Positions 24,281-32,643 of a stretch of 46,431 nucleotides of DNA are shown here, one piece after another. Location of the stretch: the NCBI GenBank assembly GCA_030680405.1, contig JAUXVT010000043.1, positions 1 through 46,431 of the forward strand, written 5' to 3'. Position 1 is the first letter of the stretch, and each line of letters opens with the position of its first letter. This DNA is from Thiobacillus sp. (GTDB taxonomy: Bacteria; Pseudomonadota; Gammaproteobacteria; Burkholderiales; Thiobacillaceae). The notes beneath the pieces were generated by a model. The model had not been told where the DNA came from. It saw nothing but the letters and a program-made list of their open reading frames with translations, and made no database searches. The position numbers and the translations under genes are program-made.

Positions 24281-25462
24281 CTAAGCTGGACTCACGGTCC
24301 GCAAGACCGCAAACGGATCGCGCCGGTTCGGCAGATAAAAATTGCGGAAGCCGGGACGCTTGAGCGACAAGTCGGTGACCGGCCCGCCGCCGCGCAATTC
24401 GCCGTGCGTGTGGAACCAGGGCTCGGAATAATCGCGGTAAGGATCGGTCGCAAAGCCCGGATACGGCGCAAAGGGATCGTGCAGCCATTCCCACGCCATG
24501 CCCCAGCGAAAATCCGGATGCGCCGCCGCGCGCAGCCACTGCGCAGCCGTCGGCAGGCGCCGGCCCATCCAGGCGGCACAGGCCTCGGCTTCATAACGGT
24601 TCACATGCAGCATGGGCCGATCCGCACTCAGCGGCAGCCAGCGATCGAAGCGGCGCACCTGCCAAGCTCCGCTTTGCTGCCGCCAGTACACCGGATGGCG
24701 AGCGCCGCTGACAGTCCGCCAGGCCCATCCGTCATCCGACCACCCCGCCCTGCGCTGGTAACCGCCCGCATCGACGAATTCGGAGAAGGCCGTCTCGGAC
24801 ACCGGACTCGCGTTGATGTCGAATGCCGGGACCCTCACCGCGTGGCGCCATTTTTCGTTATCGAAAATGAACCCGTCGTCGGGTCCGCTCCCCAGCTCAA
24901 CTTCACCCTCGGCAAACGCCAGCCGCTGCGTCGACAGGTCGCAGGCAATCTCTGGCCAGGTGGGCGGCGCATAGCCCAGATTCTGGAAAGCCATCCACCA
25001 GGCCTCGATGTGCATCAGCTCGTGATATAGACTCAACTCGACGAAATACGCGAGGTCGTCGCTGGAGCCGCTGTGCAGGCGGACGGCCACGGCTTCGGCC
25101 ACGCGGGTCGCGTAGTCGTCAACCGCCGCGGGTTCCAGTAAAAGCAGGTCCCAGCGCGTGTCATGCGGAACGCTGGAGGAGTCGTACAGGGCGTCGGCCC
25201 TGGCCAGCAGGCTGGCCGCGAAACTGCCGTCAGGCCGGGCCCGCAGGCACCAGCGCTCCTGAAACCAGACGATATGCCCGTATTCCCACAGTGGCGGATT
25301 CAGATGATCGGCGCGCGGCCCCAGCCAGCCGCCGGCAGGCAGGTAGTCGATCAACGCGCGCAGGCGGCTGCGCGTCTGCGCAAGCCGGTCGATTAGTTGG
25401 TCCGCCGTATAGGCGCTGACAAGTCGGGTTCGGTTCATGTTATATAAAGCACTGTAGCCCAT
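24281..25462 (-). CDS. SenA/EgtB-like non-haem iron C-S or C-Se bond-forming enzyme
   Basis: A 393-residue two-domain enzyme: an N-terminal DinB-like iron-binding domain and a C-terminal formylglycine-enzyme-like (sulfatase-modifying) domain from about residue 195. The three-His facial triad is visible as His63 (NPPLWEYGHIVWFQERWCLR) and His147/His151 (YHELMHIEA). The end (APYPGFATDPYRDYSEPWF, then GFRNFYLPNRRDPFA) resembles the EgtB-related/SenA branch rather than classical EgtB. EgtB joins hercynine to Cys or gamma-Glu-Cys for ergothioneine; SenA joins hercynine to a selenosugar for selenoneine. The adjacent divergent selD and egtD favour SenA. A later ATG at 25438 is also possible. The SenA or EgtB choice needs alignment. 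Confidence 0.78.
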   Translation of the reverse strand: MGYSALYNMNRTRLVSAYTADQLIDRLAQTRSRLRALIDYLPAGGWLGPRADHLNPPLWEYGHIVWFQERWCLRARPDGSFAASLLARADALYDSSSVPHDTRWDLLLLEPAAVDDYATRVAEAVAVRLHSGSSDDLAYFVELSLYHELMHIEAWWMAFQNLGYAPPTWPEIACDLSTQRLAFAEGEVELGSGPDDGFIFDNEKWRHAVRVPAFDINASPVSETAFSEFVDAGGYQRRAGWSDDGWAWRTVSGARHPVYWRQQSGAWQVRRFDRWLPLSADRPMLHVNRYEAEACAAWMGRRLPTAAQWLRAAAHPDFRWGMAWEWLHDPFAPYPGFATDPYRDYSEPWFHTHGELRGGGPVTDLSLKRPGFRNFYLPNRRDPFAVLRTVSPA

Positions 25463-25501
25463 GCATTCCGGGCGCCCACTCTCGACAGACGAACTCGGAC
25501 C

Positions 25502-26572
25502 ATGAACGATCCCCTACTCGCTCCCCCCATCCGGCTAACCCAGTTCTCCCACGGCGGCGGCTGCGGCTGCAAGATCGCCCCCGCGGTGTTGCGCGACATC
25601 CTGTCCGATACCCCCTTCGCTTCGCACCTGGCGGCGGCCTATCCCGACCTGCTGGTCGGTATCGAGCACGGCGACGACGCCGCCGTCTACCGGCTGAACG
25701 ACGAACAGGCGATCGTGGCAACCACCGACTTCTTCATGCCCATCGTCGACGATCCCTTCGAGTTCGGCCGCATCGCCGCCACCAATGCGCTGTCCGACGT
25801 CTATGCCATGGGCGGCCGGCCGCTGTTCGCCCTGGCCATCGTCGGCATGCCAATCGGCAAGCTGCCCAACAGTGTCATCCGGCAGATCCTCGCCGGCGGC
25901 GAGGCGGTCTGCAAGCAGGCCGGCATTCCCATCGCCGGCGGCCATTCCATCGACGCGCCAGAGCCGATCTACGGCCTGGTCGGCATCGGCGTGGTGGATC
26001 CGCGCAAGGTCAAGCAGAACAGCGGCGGCCAGGCCGGCGACCACCTCATCCTCGGCAAACCGCTGGGCGTCGGCATCTACAGCGCAGCGCTGAAAAAGGG
26101 CCTGCTGAGCGCGGATCAATACGCGGCAATGATCGCCGCCACCACCCAACTCAACACCGCAGGCGCCGATCTGGCCGCAATTGAGGGCGTGAATGCGATG
26201 ACCGACATCACCGGCTTCGGCCTGCTCGGCCATCTGCTCGAAATCACCCGCGCATCGAAGGTGGCGGCACACGCCGAGCTGGCCCGGCTGCCCCTGCTGC
26301 CGGGCATCAGAGAACTGGCACAGGGCGGCCACATCACCGGCGCCAGCGAGCGCAACTGGGCGAGCTACGGCAGCGAAGTGCGCCTGGCCGATGGCATCGC
26401 CGACTGGCAGCGCGCCCTCTTGACCGATCCGCAAACCAGCGGCGGCCTGCTGGTGAGCTGCACGTCTGAATCGAGGGAAACGGTGCTGGACACCTTCCGT
26501 CGGCACGGCTTCGCGCAGGCAACGGAAATCGGCCGGCTGGACGCCGGCAGCGATGTGTCGATCGTGGTCTGA
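25502..26572 (+). CDS. selD: Selenide, water dikinase (SelD / SenC-like)
   Basis: A 356-residue enzyme that makes selenophosphate from selenide and ATP. The N-terminal glycine-rich loop SHGGGCGCK carries Cys21, Cys23 and Lys24, corresponding to E. coli Cys17, Cys19 and Lys20; there is no selenocysteine. GDDAAVYRLND, TTDFFMPIVDDPFEFGRIAATNALSD and AGGHSIDAPEPIYGL are typical ATP/metal segments, and the C-terminal part has DITGFGLLGHL and LTDPQTSGGLLV. Selenophosphate may feed selenocysteine, 2-selenouridine tRNA or selenoneine; no selA, selB, selC or selU is in the window. It directly abuts egtD, suggesting use with hercynine. Confidence 0.95.
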   Translation: MNDPLLAPPIRLTQFSHGGGCGCKIAPAVLRDILSDTPFASHLAAAYPDLLVGIEHGDDAAVYRLNDEQAIVATTDFFMPIVDDPFEFGRIAATNALSDVYAMGGRPLFALAIVGMPIGKLPNSVIRQILAGGEAVCKQAGIPIAGGHSIDAPEPIYGLVGIGVVDPRKVKQNSGGQAGDHLILGKPLGVGIYSAALKKGLLSADQYAAMIAATTQLNTAGADLAAIEGVNAMTDITGFGLLGHLLEITRASKVAAHAELARLPLLPGIRELAQGGHITGASERNWASYGSEVRLADGIADWQRALLTDPQTSGGLLVSCTSESRETVLDTFRRHGFAQATEIGRLDAGSDVSIVV

Positions 26573-27514
26573 GTGGTGTTTACTTTCAAGAACTTTCCCG
26601 CCGACCGCGACGATCTGCGCGTCGACGTGCTGAGCGGGCTGGCGGCCTGTCCCAAGTCGATTCCGCCGAAATATTTCTACGACGAACTGGGCTGCCGCCT
26701 GTTCGAAGCGATCTGCGCGCAGCCCGAGTATGTCCTGTGCCGCACCGAACAGGCCTTGATGACCTCCCGCTTGTCCGATATCGCCGCCGCCATCGGCCCG
26801 GTGGATTGCATCATCGAGCCGGGCGCAGGGGATTGCGCCAAGGTGCGCCTGTTGTTGGACGCCCTGCACCCCACTCATCTCGCCGTCCTGGACATTGCCG
26901 GCGCCCCCCTGGCAGCGGCGGCGGAGCCGCTCTACCGCGATTATCCGGACCTTGGCGTCACCGCGCTGGGCATGGACTTCATCCACGATCTGGAAGCGGC
27001 GGCACCTTATCTGCCGACCGGCCGGCGGCTCGTTTACTACCCAGGCTCCAGCATCGGCAACTTCCCGCCCGACGCGGCGGCCACCCTGCTCGCGCGCTTT
27101 CGCCGGCTGGCGGGGACGGAAGGCCAACTGCTCATCGGCTTCGACCTCAAGAAGGACCCACAGCAGTTGCACCGCGCCTACAACGACGCGGCCGGCGTCA
27201 CCGCAGCCTTCAACCTCAACCTCCTCGAACGGCTGAACCGCGAGCTGAACGCCGACTTCGATCCGTCCCGCTTCCGCCACTATGCGTTCTACAACCCGGC
27301 GGCAGGCCGCATCGAAATGCATCTGGTCAGCCTCGCCGAGCAGGACGTAGCCGTTGCGGGCCAGAACTTCCATTTCGCGCTGGGCGAAACGCTGCACACC
27401 GAGCATTCCTACAAGTTCCGTTGCGACGAATTCAGCGCGATTGCGAAAACCGCCGGCTGGCCGTTGAAAGCCGAATGGGAACACGACGGGTTCGCAATCC
27501 AGCTATACGGCTAG
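26573..27514 (+). CDS. egtD: L-histidine N-alpha-methyltransferase EgtD
   Basis: A 313-residue SAM-dependent enzyme that trimethylates histidine to hercynine. Key segments: PPKYFYDELGCRLFEAICAQPEYVLCRTE (about 31-59), SAM-binding IIEPGAGDCAKVRLLLDAL (about 80-98), VYYPGSSIGNFPPDAA, IGFDLKKDPQQLHRAYNDAAGVTAAFNLNLLERLNRELNADFD, and the final EHSYKFRCDEF. Length agrees with known EgtD. The start is GTG 26573 (or GTG 26576), the first codon after the selD UGA and in the same frame, so it cannot begin earlier. Translation is probably coupled to selD; no separate ribosome binding site is visible. Confidence 0.92.
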   Translation: MVFTFKNFPADRDDLRVDVLSGLAACPKSIPPKYFYDELGCRLFEAICAQPEYVLCRTEQALMTSRLSDIAAAIGPVDCIIEPGAGDCAKVRLLLDALHPTHLAVLDIAGAPLAAAAEPLYRDYPDLGVTALGMDFIHDLEAAAPYLPTGRRLVYYPGSSIGNFPPDAAATLLARFRRLAGTEGQLLIGFDLKKDPQQLHRAYNDAAGVTAAFNLNLLERLNRELNADFDPSRFRHYAFYNPAAGRIEMHLVSLAEQDVAVAGQNFHFALGETLHTEHSYKFRCDEFSAIAKTAGWPLKAEWEHDGFAIQLYG

Positions 27515-27532
27515 CCACCGGGAAGAGCCGGA

Positions 27533-27997
27533 TCAGGCGTGTCCAAAACGGGTGCGTATCCAGTGGTCGATCGACAGCCTGCCTGGCCCCGACAGCACCA
27601 GCGGAAGCAGCATCACGAGGTACATCAGCGGCAATTTGTATCCGTTGTCGCAGACGTTGTAGCCGTTGCCGCCATGCACCGACGCCCAGGCGACGATGTC
27701 GAGGATGAGCAGCGACACCGCCCAGAATCGGGTGCCCAAGCCGATGACCAGCGCCGCCGCGCCAATGAGCTCGGTCCAGGTGGCGAGAAACCAGCTGACA
27801 TCAACCGGCACCATGCTGAAGGGAAACGGGAAGGCATCCTGGATGTCGGCGAACCAGTTGTCGCCGCGCAGTTTTTCCAGTCCGGCCACGCCGAATTCAT
27901 ACGCCAGCTGCAGGCGGATGCCGAGCATGCCGACCCAAGCGCCGTTCTGGTCCAGATAGTGAAGTCCACGTGCAATACAAGGCGAAATGCGATTCAT
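27533..27997 (-). CDS. DoxX family membrane protein
   Basis: A 154-residue four-helix membrane protein. It shows GMLGIRLQLAYEFGVAGLEKLRGDNWFADIQ, then the FLATWTELIGAAALVIGLGTRFWAVSLLILDIVAW pair typical of DoxX/DoxD-like proteins, and a last helix LPLMYLVMLLPLVLSGPGRLSIDHWI. Family members associate with thiosulfate:quinone oxidoreductase or with redox stress proteins, but the role here is open. It is convergent with egtD and divergent from selO; the 78-base gap to selO should contain both promoters. Confidence 0.85.
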   Translation of the reverse strand: MNRISPCIARGLHYLDQNGAWVGMLGIRLQLAYEFGVAGLEKLRGDNWFADIQDAFPFPFSMVPVDVSWFLATWTELIGAAALVIGLGTRFWAVSLLILDIVAWASVHGGNGYNVCDNGYKLPLMYLVMLLPLVLSGPGRLSIDHWIRTRFGHA

Positions 27998-28075
27998 GAT
28001 GGGTTCCCGTTTATTGGCTGGTAACCCTGAAGTCGGGCGGGTCGTTCAAACCTTACAAGGCCTTAAAATTCGCTC

Positions 28076-29599
28076 ATGGCCAAATTTGAATCGCTCACCT
28101 TCGACAACGGCTTTTCCCGCCTGCCCGAGACCTATTATTCGCGCGTCTGCCCGACGCCCGTCCCCGATCCCTATCTGGTCTGCTACAGCCCGGAAGCGCT
28201 GGCGCTGCTTGATCTGGACGAGGGCGAAATGACGCGCCCGGAACTGATCGAGACGCTGGCGGGCAACCAGTTGCTGCCGGGCATGGACACGATTGCCGCG
28301 CTGTACGCCGGACACCAGTTCGGCCATTACGTGCCGCAGCTGGGCGATGGCCGCGCGATCCTCTTGGGTGAAGTCAAAAACGCAGCCGGAGAAGGCTGGG
28401 AGGTGCAGCTGAAGGGCGCTGGCCGCACCCCCTACTCGCGCGGCGGCGACGGCCGCGCGGTGCTGCGCTCGAGCATCCGCGAGTTTTTGTGCTCGGAGGC
28501 GATGCATGCGCTCGGCATCCCCACCACCCGCGCGCTGTGTATCGTCGGCAGCGACCGCCCGGTCTACCGCGAGGATCAGGAAACCGCCGCGCTGGTGACA
28601 CGACTGGCGCCGAGCTTCGTGCGTTTCGGTTCCTTCGAGGTGTTCTACTACCGCAACCAGGTCGAACCGATCAAACATCTGGCCGATTACGTCATCGCGC
28701 GCTACTACCCCGAGCTGACGGCGCTGGCCGACCCCTACCCCGAGTTCCTGCGTCAGGTTGCGCTGCGCACCGCCGAGCTGATGGCGCAATGGCAGGCGGT
28801 CGGCTTCTCGCACGGCGTGATGAACACCGACAACATGTCCATCCTCGGCCTCACGCTCGACTACGGCCCGTTCGCTTTCCTTGACGCCTTCGACCCCGGC
28901 TTCATCTGCAACCATTCCGACACCGGCGGGCGCTACGCCTTCGACCAGCAGCCCGATGTGGCAGCGTGGAACATCACCAAGCTGGCGCAGGCGCTGGTGC
29001 CGCTGATGTCGGTGGAGACCGCGTCGCAGGCGATCAGCGAGTATCCGCAGGCGTTCGGCCGTGCCTATCTCGAACGTATGGCCGCCAAGTTCGGCCTGCC
29101 GCCGGGCGGCGAAACGGCGTCGCTCCACCCGCAAGGGGCAGGCCGTGGTTGTAGAGACACTGAAGTATCAACAACCATGCTCATCATGGACGCGCTGCAG
29201 CTGCTGGCGCAGAACCACGTCGACTACACGATCTTCCTGCGCCGCCTGGGCGATTTCGACAGCCGCCCTGAAACCGCCAACACACTGCTGCGCGACCTCT
29301 TCCTCGACCGCGCGGCCTTCGACGCCTGGGCGGCGCGCTACACCGCCGCGCTGCGGCAGTTGAATTCGATCGACGCCGAGCGTGGCGCGTCGATGCGCGC
29401 GGTCAATCCCAAATACATCCTGCGCAACCATCTGGCCGAGATTGCCATCCGCCGCGCCGCGGACGAGCGCGATTACAGCGAGGTCAATCGCCTGCACGCA
29501 CTGCTTACGCGCCCATTCGACGAACAGCCGCAATACGAGGCCTACGCTGCTGAACCGCCTGACTGGGCGAGAAAGATTGAAGTAAGCTGCTCTTCGTGA
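28076..29599 (+). CDS. selO: Protein adenylyltransferase SelO (Cys form)
   Basis: A 507-residue pseudokinase-fold enzyme that transfers AMP to Ser, Thr or Tyr of target proteins under redox control. Conserved parts are YAGHQFGHYVPQLGDGRA, VQLKGAGRTPYSRGGDGRAVLRSSIREFL (which contains the Lys for AMPylation), FGSFEVFYYRNQ, FSHGVMNTDNMSILGLTLDYGPFAFLD and the C-terminal VSCSS. The Cys of VSCSS replaces the penultimate-region selenocysteine of the animal protein. Bacterial homologues are usually about 480-490 residues. Here an extra stretch of about 20 residues (roughly 350-370, between KFGLPPG and LIMDALQLL) accounts for the length. It overlaps the lipoprotein gene by four bases. Confidence 0.93.
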   Translation: MAKFESLTFDNGFSRLPETYYSRVCPTPVPDPYLVCYSPEALALLDLDEGEMTRPELIETLAGNQLLPGMDTIAALYAGHQFGHYVPQLGDGRAILLGEVKNAAGEGWEVQLKGAGRTPYSRGGDGRAVLRSSIREFLCSEAMHALGIPTTRALCIVGSDRPVYREDQETAALVTRLAPSFVRFGSFEVFYYRNQVEPIKHLADYVIARYYPELTALADPYPEFLRQVALRTAELMAQWQAVGFSHGVMNTDNMSILGLTLDYGPFAFLDAFDPGFICNHSDTGGRYAFDQQPDVAAWNITKLAQALVPLMSVETASQAISEYPQAFGRAYLERMAAKFGLPPGGETASLHPQGAGRGCRDTEVSTTMLIMDALQLLAQNHVDYTIFLRRLGDFDSRPETANTLLRDLFLDRAAFDAWAARYTAALRQLNSIDAERGASMRAVNPKYILRNHLAEIAIRRAADERDYSEVNRLHALLTRPFDEQPQYEAYAAEPPDWARKIEVSCSS

Positions 29600-30318
29600 A
29601 CCGCGCCTCCGCCCTGCTCGCCTGCCTGTTGACCGCTGCCCTGCTCGCCGCCTGTGCCGGACAGCCCATTCAGCGCCGCGACGGCAGCAACAGCGTGCGC
29701 AGTTTCAGTGTCAAGGAACTGGCCAAGGGCGATGTCGACAGCGTGGTCGAGATCCATCAGCAGGAAGTCATCGGCATCCTCAAAACGCTCACCCTCAAGC
29801 TCTACCGCCGCAATCCCAACGAGTGGCGGAAATCGGGCTTTGCCAGCGCCGACGAAGCGACCGCCGCCCTGTTCAAGCCGCTGGAACACTGGCATCTTGA
29901 GCAACAGAAAACCCTCCCCTGGGAAACTGTCCTGCTCGAGCCATGGCACGCCGACTTCACCGGTGACCGGGTGAAGACCCTGATGAACGGCCTGCTGGTC
30001 ATGCACATGGCGGCCTTCAACCACCAGACCGAGTTTTACTTGCTGACCGAGGTGGACGCGCAGAAGCTCTACAACGCCGCACGCAATACCGAGGCCGTGG
30101 TGTGGAAGCTCTCCAACGCCAAAAACGCGCAGGGCGAGCCCATGCTGCTCTCCAATGGCTTCGACGGCAACGGCGTGGCCAATCTCAGTTTCGAGCGCGA
30201 ATTTGGCAAGCTCATCGGCATCCAGGACACGCTGGCCAGAATCATCGAAGACAAGAGCAACCGAGCCATCCGCTTCGGCGTGGTCAACGTCGCCAGCATG
30301 GTTTTTCTGCCGATCTGA
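29596..30318 (+). CDS. Lipoprotein, unknown function
   Basis: A 240-residue protein with a lipoprotein signal peptide: lipobox L17-A18-A19-C20 (ALLAAC), so Cys20 would be lipidated. The mature part is mixed alpha/beta with SVKELAKGDVDSVVEIHQQEVIGILKTLTLKLYRRNPNEW near the N-terminus, and later AAFNHQTEFYLLTEVDAQKLYNAARN and LIGIQDTLARIIEDKSNRAIRFGVVNVASMVFLPI. I do not recognise a named domain. The GTG start at 29596 overlaps the selO stop (GTGA), and the next gene follows after one base, so the three form one transcript. Confidence 0.75.
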   Translation: MNRASALLACLLTAALLAACAGQPIQRRDGSNSVRSFSVKELAKGDVDSVVEIHQQEVIGILKTLTLKLYRRNPNEWRKSGFASADEATAALFKPLEHWHLEQQKTLPWETVLLEPWHADFTGDRVKTLMNGLLVMHMAAFNHQTEFYLLTEVDAQKLYNAARNTEAVVWKLSNAKNAQGEPMLLSNGFDGNGVANLSFEREFGKLIGIQDTLARIIEDKSNRAIRFGVVNVASMVFLPI

Positions 30319-30319
30319 C

Positions 30320-31006
30320 ATGACGGCAGACGCTTACGCCCATTGCGACGCGCTGACGCGCGACCAGTGGGCGTGGGAATTCCTGCGCCGCAACGCGGAT
30401 TACCAGGCCGACTACCGCCGCTTCATCGCGCAGTGGCGCGCGCTCGAAGCCGACTACGGCGTGCCGCCCAATCGCAATTTCCAGCGCTGGAAGCGCGACC
30501 TGCGCGCCTATGGCCCGCTGGCAGGTGAGGCGGAGCTCGCTGCGCCCAGCGGCGAGCTGTGCGTGGGAGACGACGACCGCGTGCTGCTCGAATGCTGGAT
30601 GGGTGCGAAATGGGGCTTCTACAAATTCCCACTCGACCCCGACCGCACCACGCCGCCCGGCCCCGACGAACTCGCCTGGCGCCCGCTGCCGCAGCCTGTC
30701 GCGCCTGCCGACGAGGCCTTTCGGCTGGACGTCCGCTTCGATCTGTCGCTGCCGCTGCCGCCGCAACTGGAAGCGGCCAAATTCCGCCTGGTCAGCCGCG
30801 CGGCCGAACTACGGCGCAGCGGCCTCGCCGCGCCGATGACGGTGGCAAACCAGCGCGCACGCTGGACGCGGATGCTGCGGCTGCTGGACACAGGGGAAAC
30901 ATGCAATGAGGAAGAAATGACCCTGCTACTCGAAGCGCAGGCGATGACACGCAGCGGCTATCTGGAGATCCTGCGACTAGTTGATACCCGCGCGGACGCA
31001 AAATAA
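30320..31006 (+). CDS. DUF6499-like / transcriptional-regulator-like domain protein
   Basis: A 228-residue soluble protein. The N-terminal segment RDQWAWEFLRRNADYQADYRRFIAQW (about residues 14-39) matches the 'transcriptional regulator-like' DUF6499 type seen in proteobacterial accessory elements. The middle is Pro-rich and variable. The C-terminal 90 residues (RFDLSLPLPPQLEAAKFRL, then RARWTRMLRLLDTGETCNEEEMTLLLEAQ) resemble the DUF2285-like partner region only weakly. It starts one base after the lipoprotein stop and is followed by a perfect terminator. Function is unknown. The surroundings do not look mobile. Confidence 0.6.
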   Translation: MTADAYAHCDALTRDQWAWEFLRRNADYQADYRRFIAQWRALEADYGVPPNRNFQRWKRDLRAYGPLAGEAELAAPSGELCVGDDDRVLLECWMGAKWGFYKFPLDPDRTTPPGPDELAWRPLPQPVAPADEAFRLDVRFDLSLPLPPQLEAAKFRLVSRAAELRRSGLAAPMTVANQRARWTRMLRLLDTGETCNEEEMTLLLEAQAMTRSGYLEILRLVDTRADAK

Positions 31007-31033
31007 AACCGGGGCGCAATGCCCCGGTTTTTT
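31007..31033 (+). terminator. Rho-independent terminator
   Basis: AACCGGGGC (31007-31015), loop GCAAT, GCCCCGGTT (31021-31029), then further T to 31033. It ends the selO-lipoprotein-DUF6499 transcript directly after the stop codon and may also serve sodB on the other strand. Confidence 0.92.
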
Positions 31034-31057
31034 GCTTCGCCAAGCCAAGAAGCTGGA

Positions 31058-31642
31058 TCAGGCGAAATTCGCTTCGGCAAACTTCCAGTTCACCAGATTG
31101 TTGAGGAAGGTCTCGACGAACTTGGGACGCAGGTTGCGGTAGTCAATATAGTAGGCGTGCTCCCACACGTCGATGCACAGCAATGCCTTGTCGCCGGTGG
31201 TCAACGGGGTACCGGCGGCGCCCATGTTGACGATGTCGACCGAACCATCGGCCTTTTTCACCAGCCAGGTCCAGCCGGAACCGAAGTTGCCCACGGCGCT
31301 GGTCTGGAAGGCTTTCTTGAATTCGTCGAGGCTGCCCCACTTGGCGTTGATGGCGTCGGCCAGCGCGCCAGAGGGGGCACCGCCGCCGTTGGGCGCCAGG
31401 CAGTTCCAGAAGAAGGTGTGGTTCCACACCTGGGCGGCATTGTTGTAGACGCCGCCGGCAGGTGCGGTCTTCACGATGTCCTCGAGCGATTTGTTCTCGA
31501 AGTCGGTGCCTTTGATCAGGTTGTTGAGGTTGGTCACGTAGGCCTGATGGTGCTTGGCGTAGTGGTATTCAAAGGTTTCCTGGGACATGTGCGGCGCGAG
31601 CGCGTCCATGGCAAAAGGCAGTGCGGGCAAAGTGTGTTCCAT
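31058..31642 (-). CDS. sodB: Superoxide dismutase (Fe type)
   Basis: A 194-residue cytoplasmic enzyme converting superoxide to hydrogen peroxide and oxygen. Metal ligands are His27 (EYHYAKHHQAY), His75 (VWNHTFFWN) and the Asp/His pair in DVWEHAYYIDYRN. The early MEHTLPALPFAMDALAPHMS and FGSGWTWLV are normal for SodB, and the Fe type is inferred from overall similarity to SodB rather than SodA. ATG 31642 follows CAGGAGAAAG; an upstream in-frame ATG lacks a ribosome binding site. It is a single gene. Confidence 0.94.
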   Translation of the reverse strand: MEHTLPALPFAMDALAPHMSQETFEYHYAKHHQAYVTNLNNLIKGTDFENKSLEDIVKTAPAGGVYNNAAQVWNHTFFWNCLAPNGGGAPSGALADAINAKWGSLDEFKKAFQTSAVGNFGSGWTWLVKKADGSVDIVNMGAAGTPLTTGDKALLCIDVWEHAYYIDYRNLRPKFVETFLNNLVNWKFAEANFA

Positions 31643-31825
31643 GACTTTCTCCTGAATTGAACGAACAGCAATCAATATAGTGTGTCGCTCGAGCGTGACA
31701 ACCTGATGTGGTGGCGCGATTGAACGGAATGGACAACCGTGCCGGGGACCCGCATCAAGGATCGGGCATCGACTGTGGCTTGTATGTGGCGTGGCGTGGC
31801 GAATGCTGCACGTACAACGGAATAT

Positions 31826-31903
<78 letters not shown>

Positions 31904-31949
31904 CGAAGCTCAAGATTCTAACAGATGAGCCGCGTCTGGCGGAAGCCCG

Positions 31950-32333
31950 TCAGCCCAATATTTTCAGGATGGCCGAAATTTCCGTGCGCAAACCGGAAAT
32001 ATCCAGCGTCGCGTTCGCTGTGGCTGGCTCGGTTCCAGGCGTGACCACGGCGTCATGCTCGAGGCGTTGCCGCGCGCCGCTGATGGTGAACCCCTCTTCG
32101 TACAGCAACTCGCGGATGCGGCGGATCAGCAGCACCTCGTGGTGCTGGTAGTAACGCCGGTTGCCGCGCCGCTTGACCGGGCGCAACTGGGTGAATTCCT
32201 GTTCCCAGTAACGCAGCACGTGCGCCTTGACGGCGCACAGCTCCGACACTTCACCGATGGTGAAATAGCGCTTGGCCGGAATCGGCGGAAGTTCACTCCG
32301 GGCTGGGCGTTCCAATTTGGGCGCCTTCAACAT
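31950..32333 (-). CDS. MerR family regulator downstream of ihfA
   Basis: A 127-residue protein with the MerR winged helix: [69 protein letters not shown] (about residues 23-91). The tail is short and has no metal-binding Cys cluster, so it is unlikely to be a metal sensor. A gene of this type follows ihfA in most beta- and gammaproteobacteria, with unknown targets. It overlaps ihfA by 41 bases. Confidence 0.9.
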   Translation of the reverse strand: MLKAPKLERPARSELPPIPAKRYFTIGEVSELCAVKAHVLRYWEQEFTQLRPVKRRGNRRYYQHHEVLLIRRIRELLYEEGFTISGARQRLEHDAVVTPGTEPATANATLDISGLRTEISAILKILG

Positions 32334-32604
32334 GGGACTTGAGTTTCTGGCTAGCGTGGAAGGTCACCACGCGGCGCGCTGAAATCGGCATTTCTTCGCC
32401 GGTTTTTGGATTGCGGCCGGGCCGCTGCGGTTTCTCGCGGCACTGAAAATTGCCGAAACCGGACAGTTTGACGATGTCGCCCTTTTCGAGCGACAAACGG
32501 ATTTCGTCGAAGAACGACTCGACGACATCCTTGGCCTCGCGTTTATTCAAACCCACTTTTTCGAACAGAAGCTCGGCCAGATCAGCTTTGGTGAGAGTGG
32601 TCAT
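32293..32604 (-). CDS. ihfA: Integration host factor subunit alpha
   Basis: A 103-residue HU-family DNA-bending protein that dimerises with IhfB. It starts [32 protein letters not shown], with [29 protein letters not shown] as the DNA-binding beta arm and intercalating Pro. IHF assists sigma-54 promoters by bending DNA, which is relevant to the promoter at 15032. It lies downstream of pheT in the usual order, 39 bases after the pheT stop. Confidence 0.96.
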   Translation of the reverse strand: MTTLTKADLAELLFEKVGLNKREAKDVVESFFDEIRLSLEKGDIVKLSGFGNFQCREKPQRPGRNPKTGEEMPISARRVVTFHASQKLKSHVEGAQIGTPSPE

Positions 32605-32643
32605 GGTCGTGTTGGCAAGGGATGGCTGGTGAAAAAAACAAGG

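Noticed and set aside
26570..26620. Selenocysteine insertion at the selD-egtD junction
   Set aside because: No SECIS-like stem-loop follows the UGA, and both proteins have full family length on their own.
25535..27484. A 649-codon minus-strand frame across selD and egtD
   Set aside because: Antisense shadow: both genes lie in the same frame, so their complement stays open across the junction.
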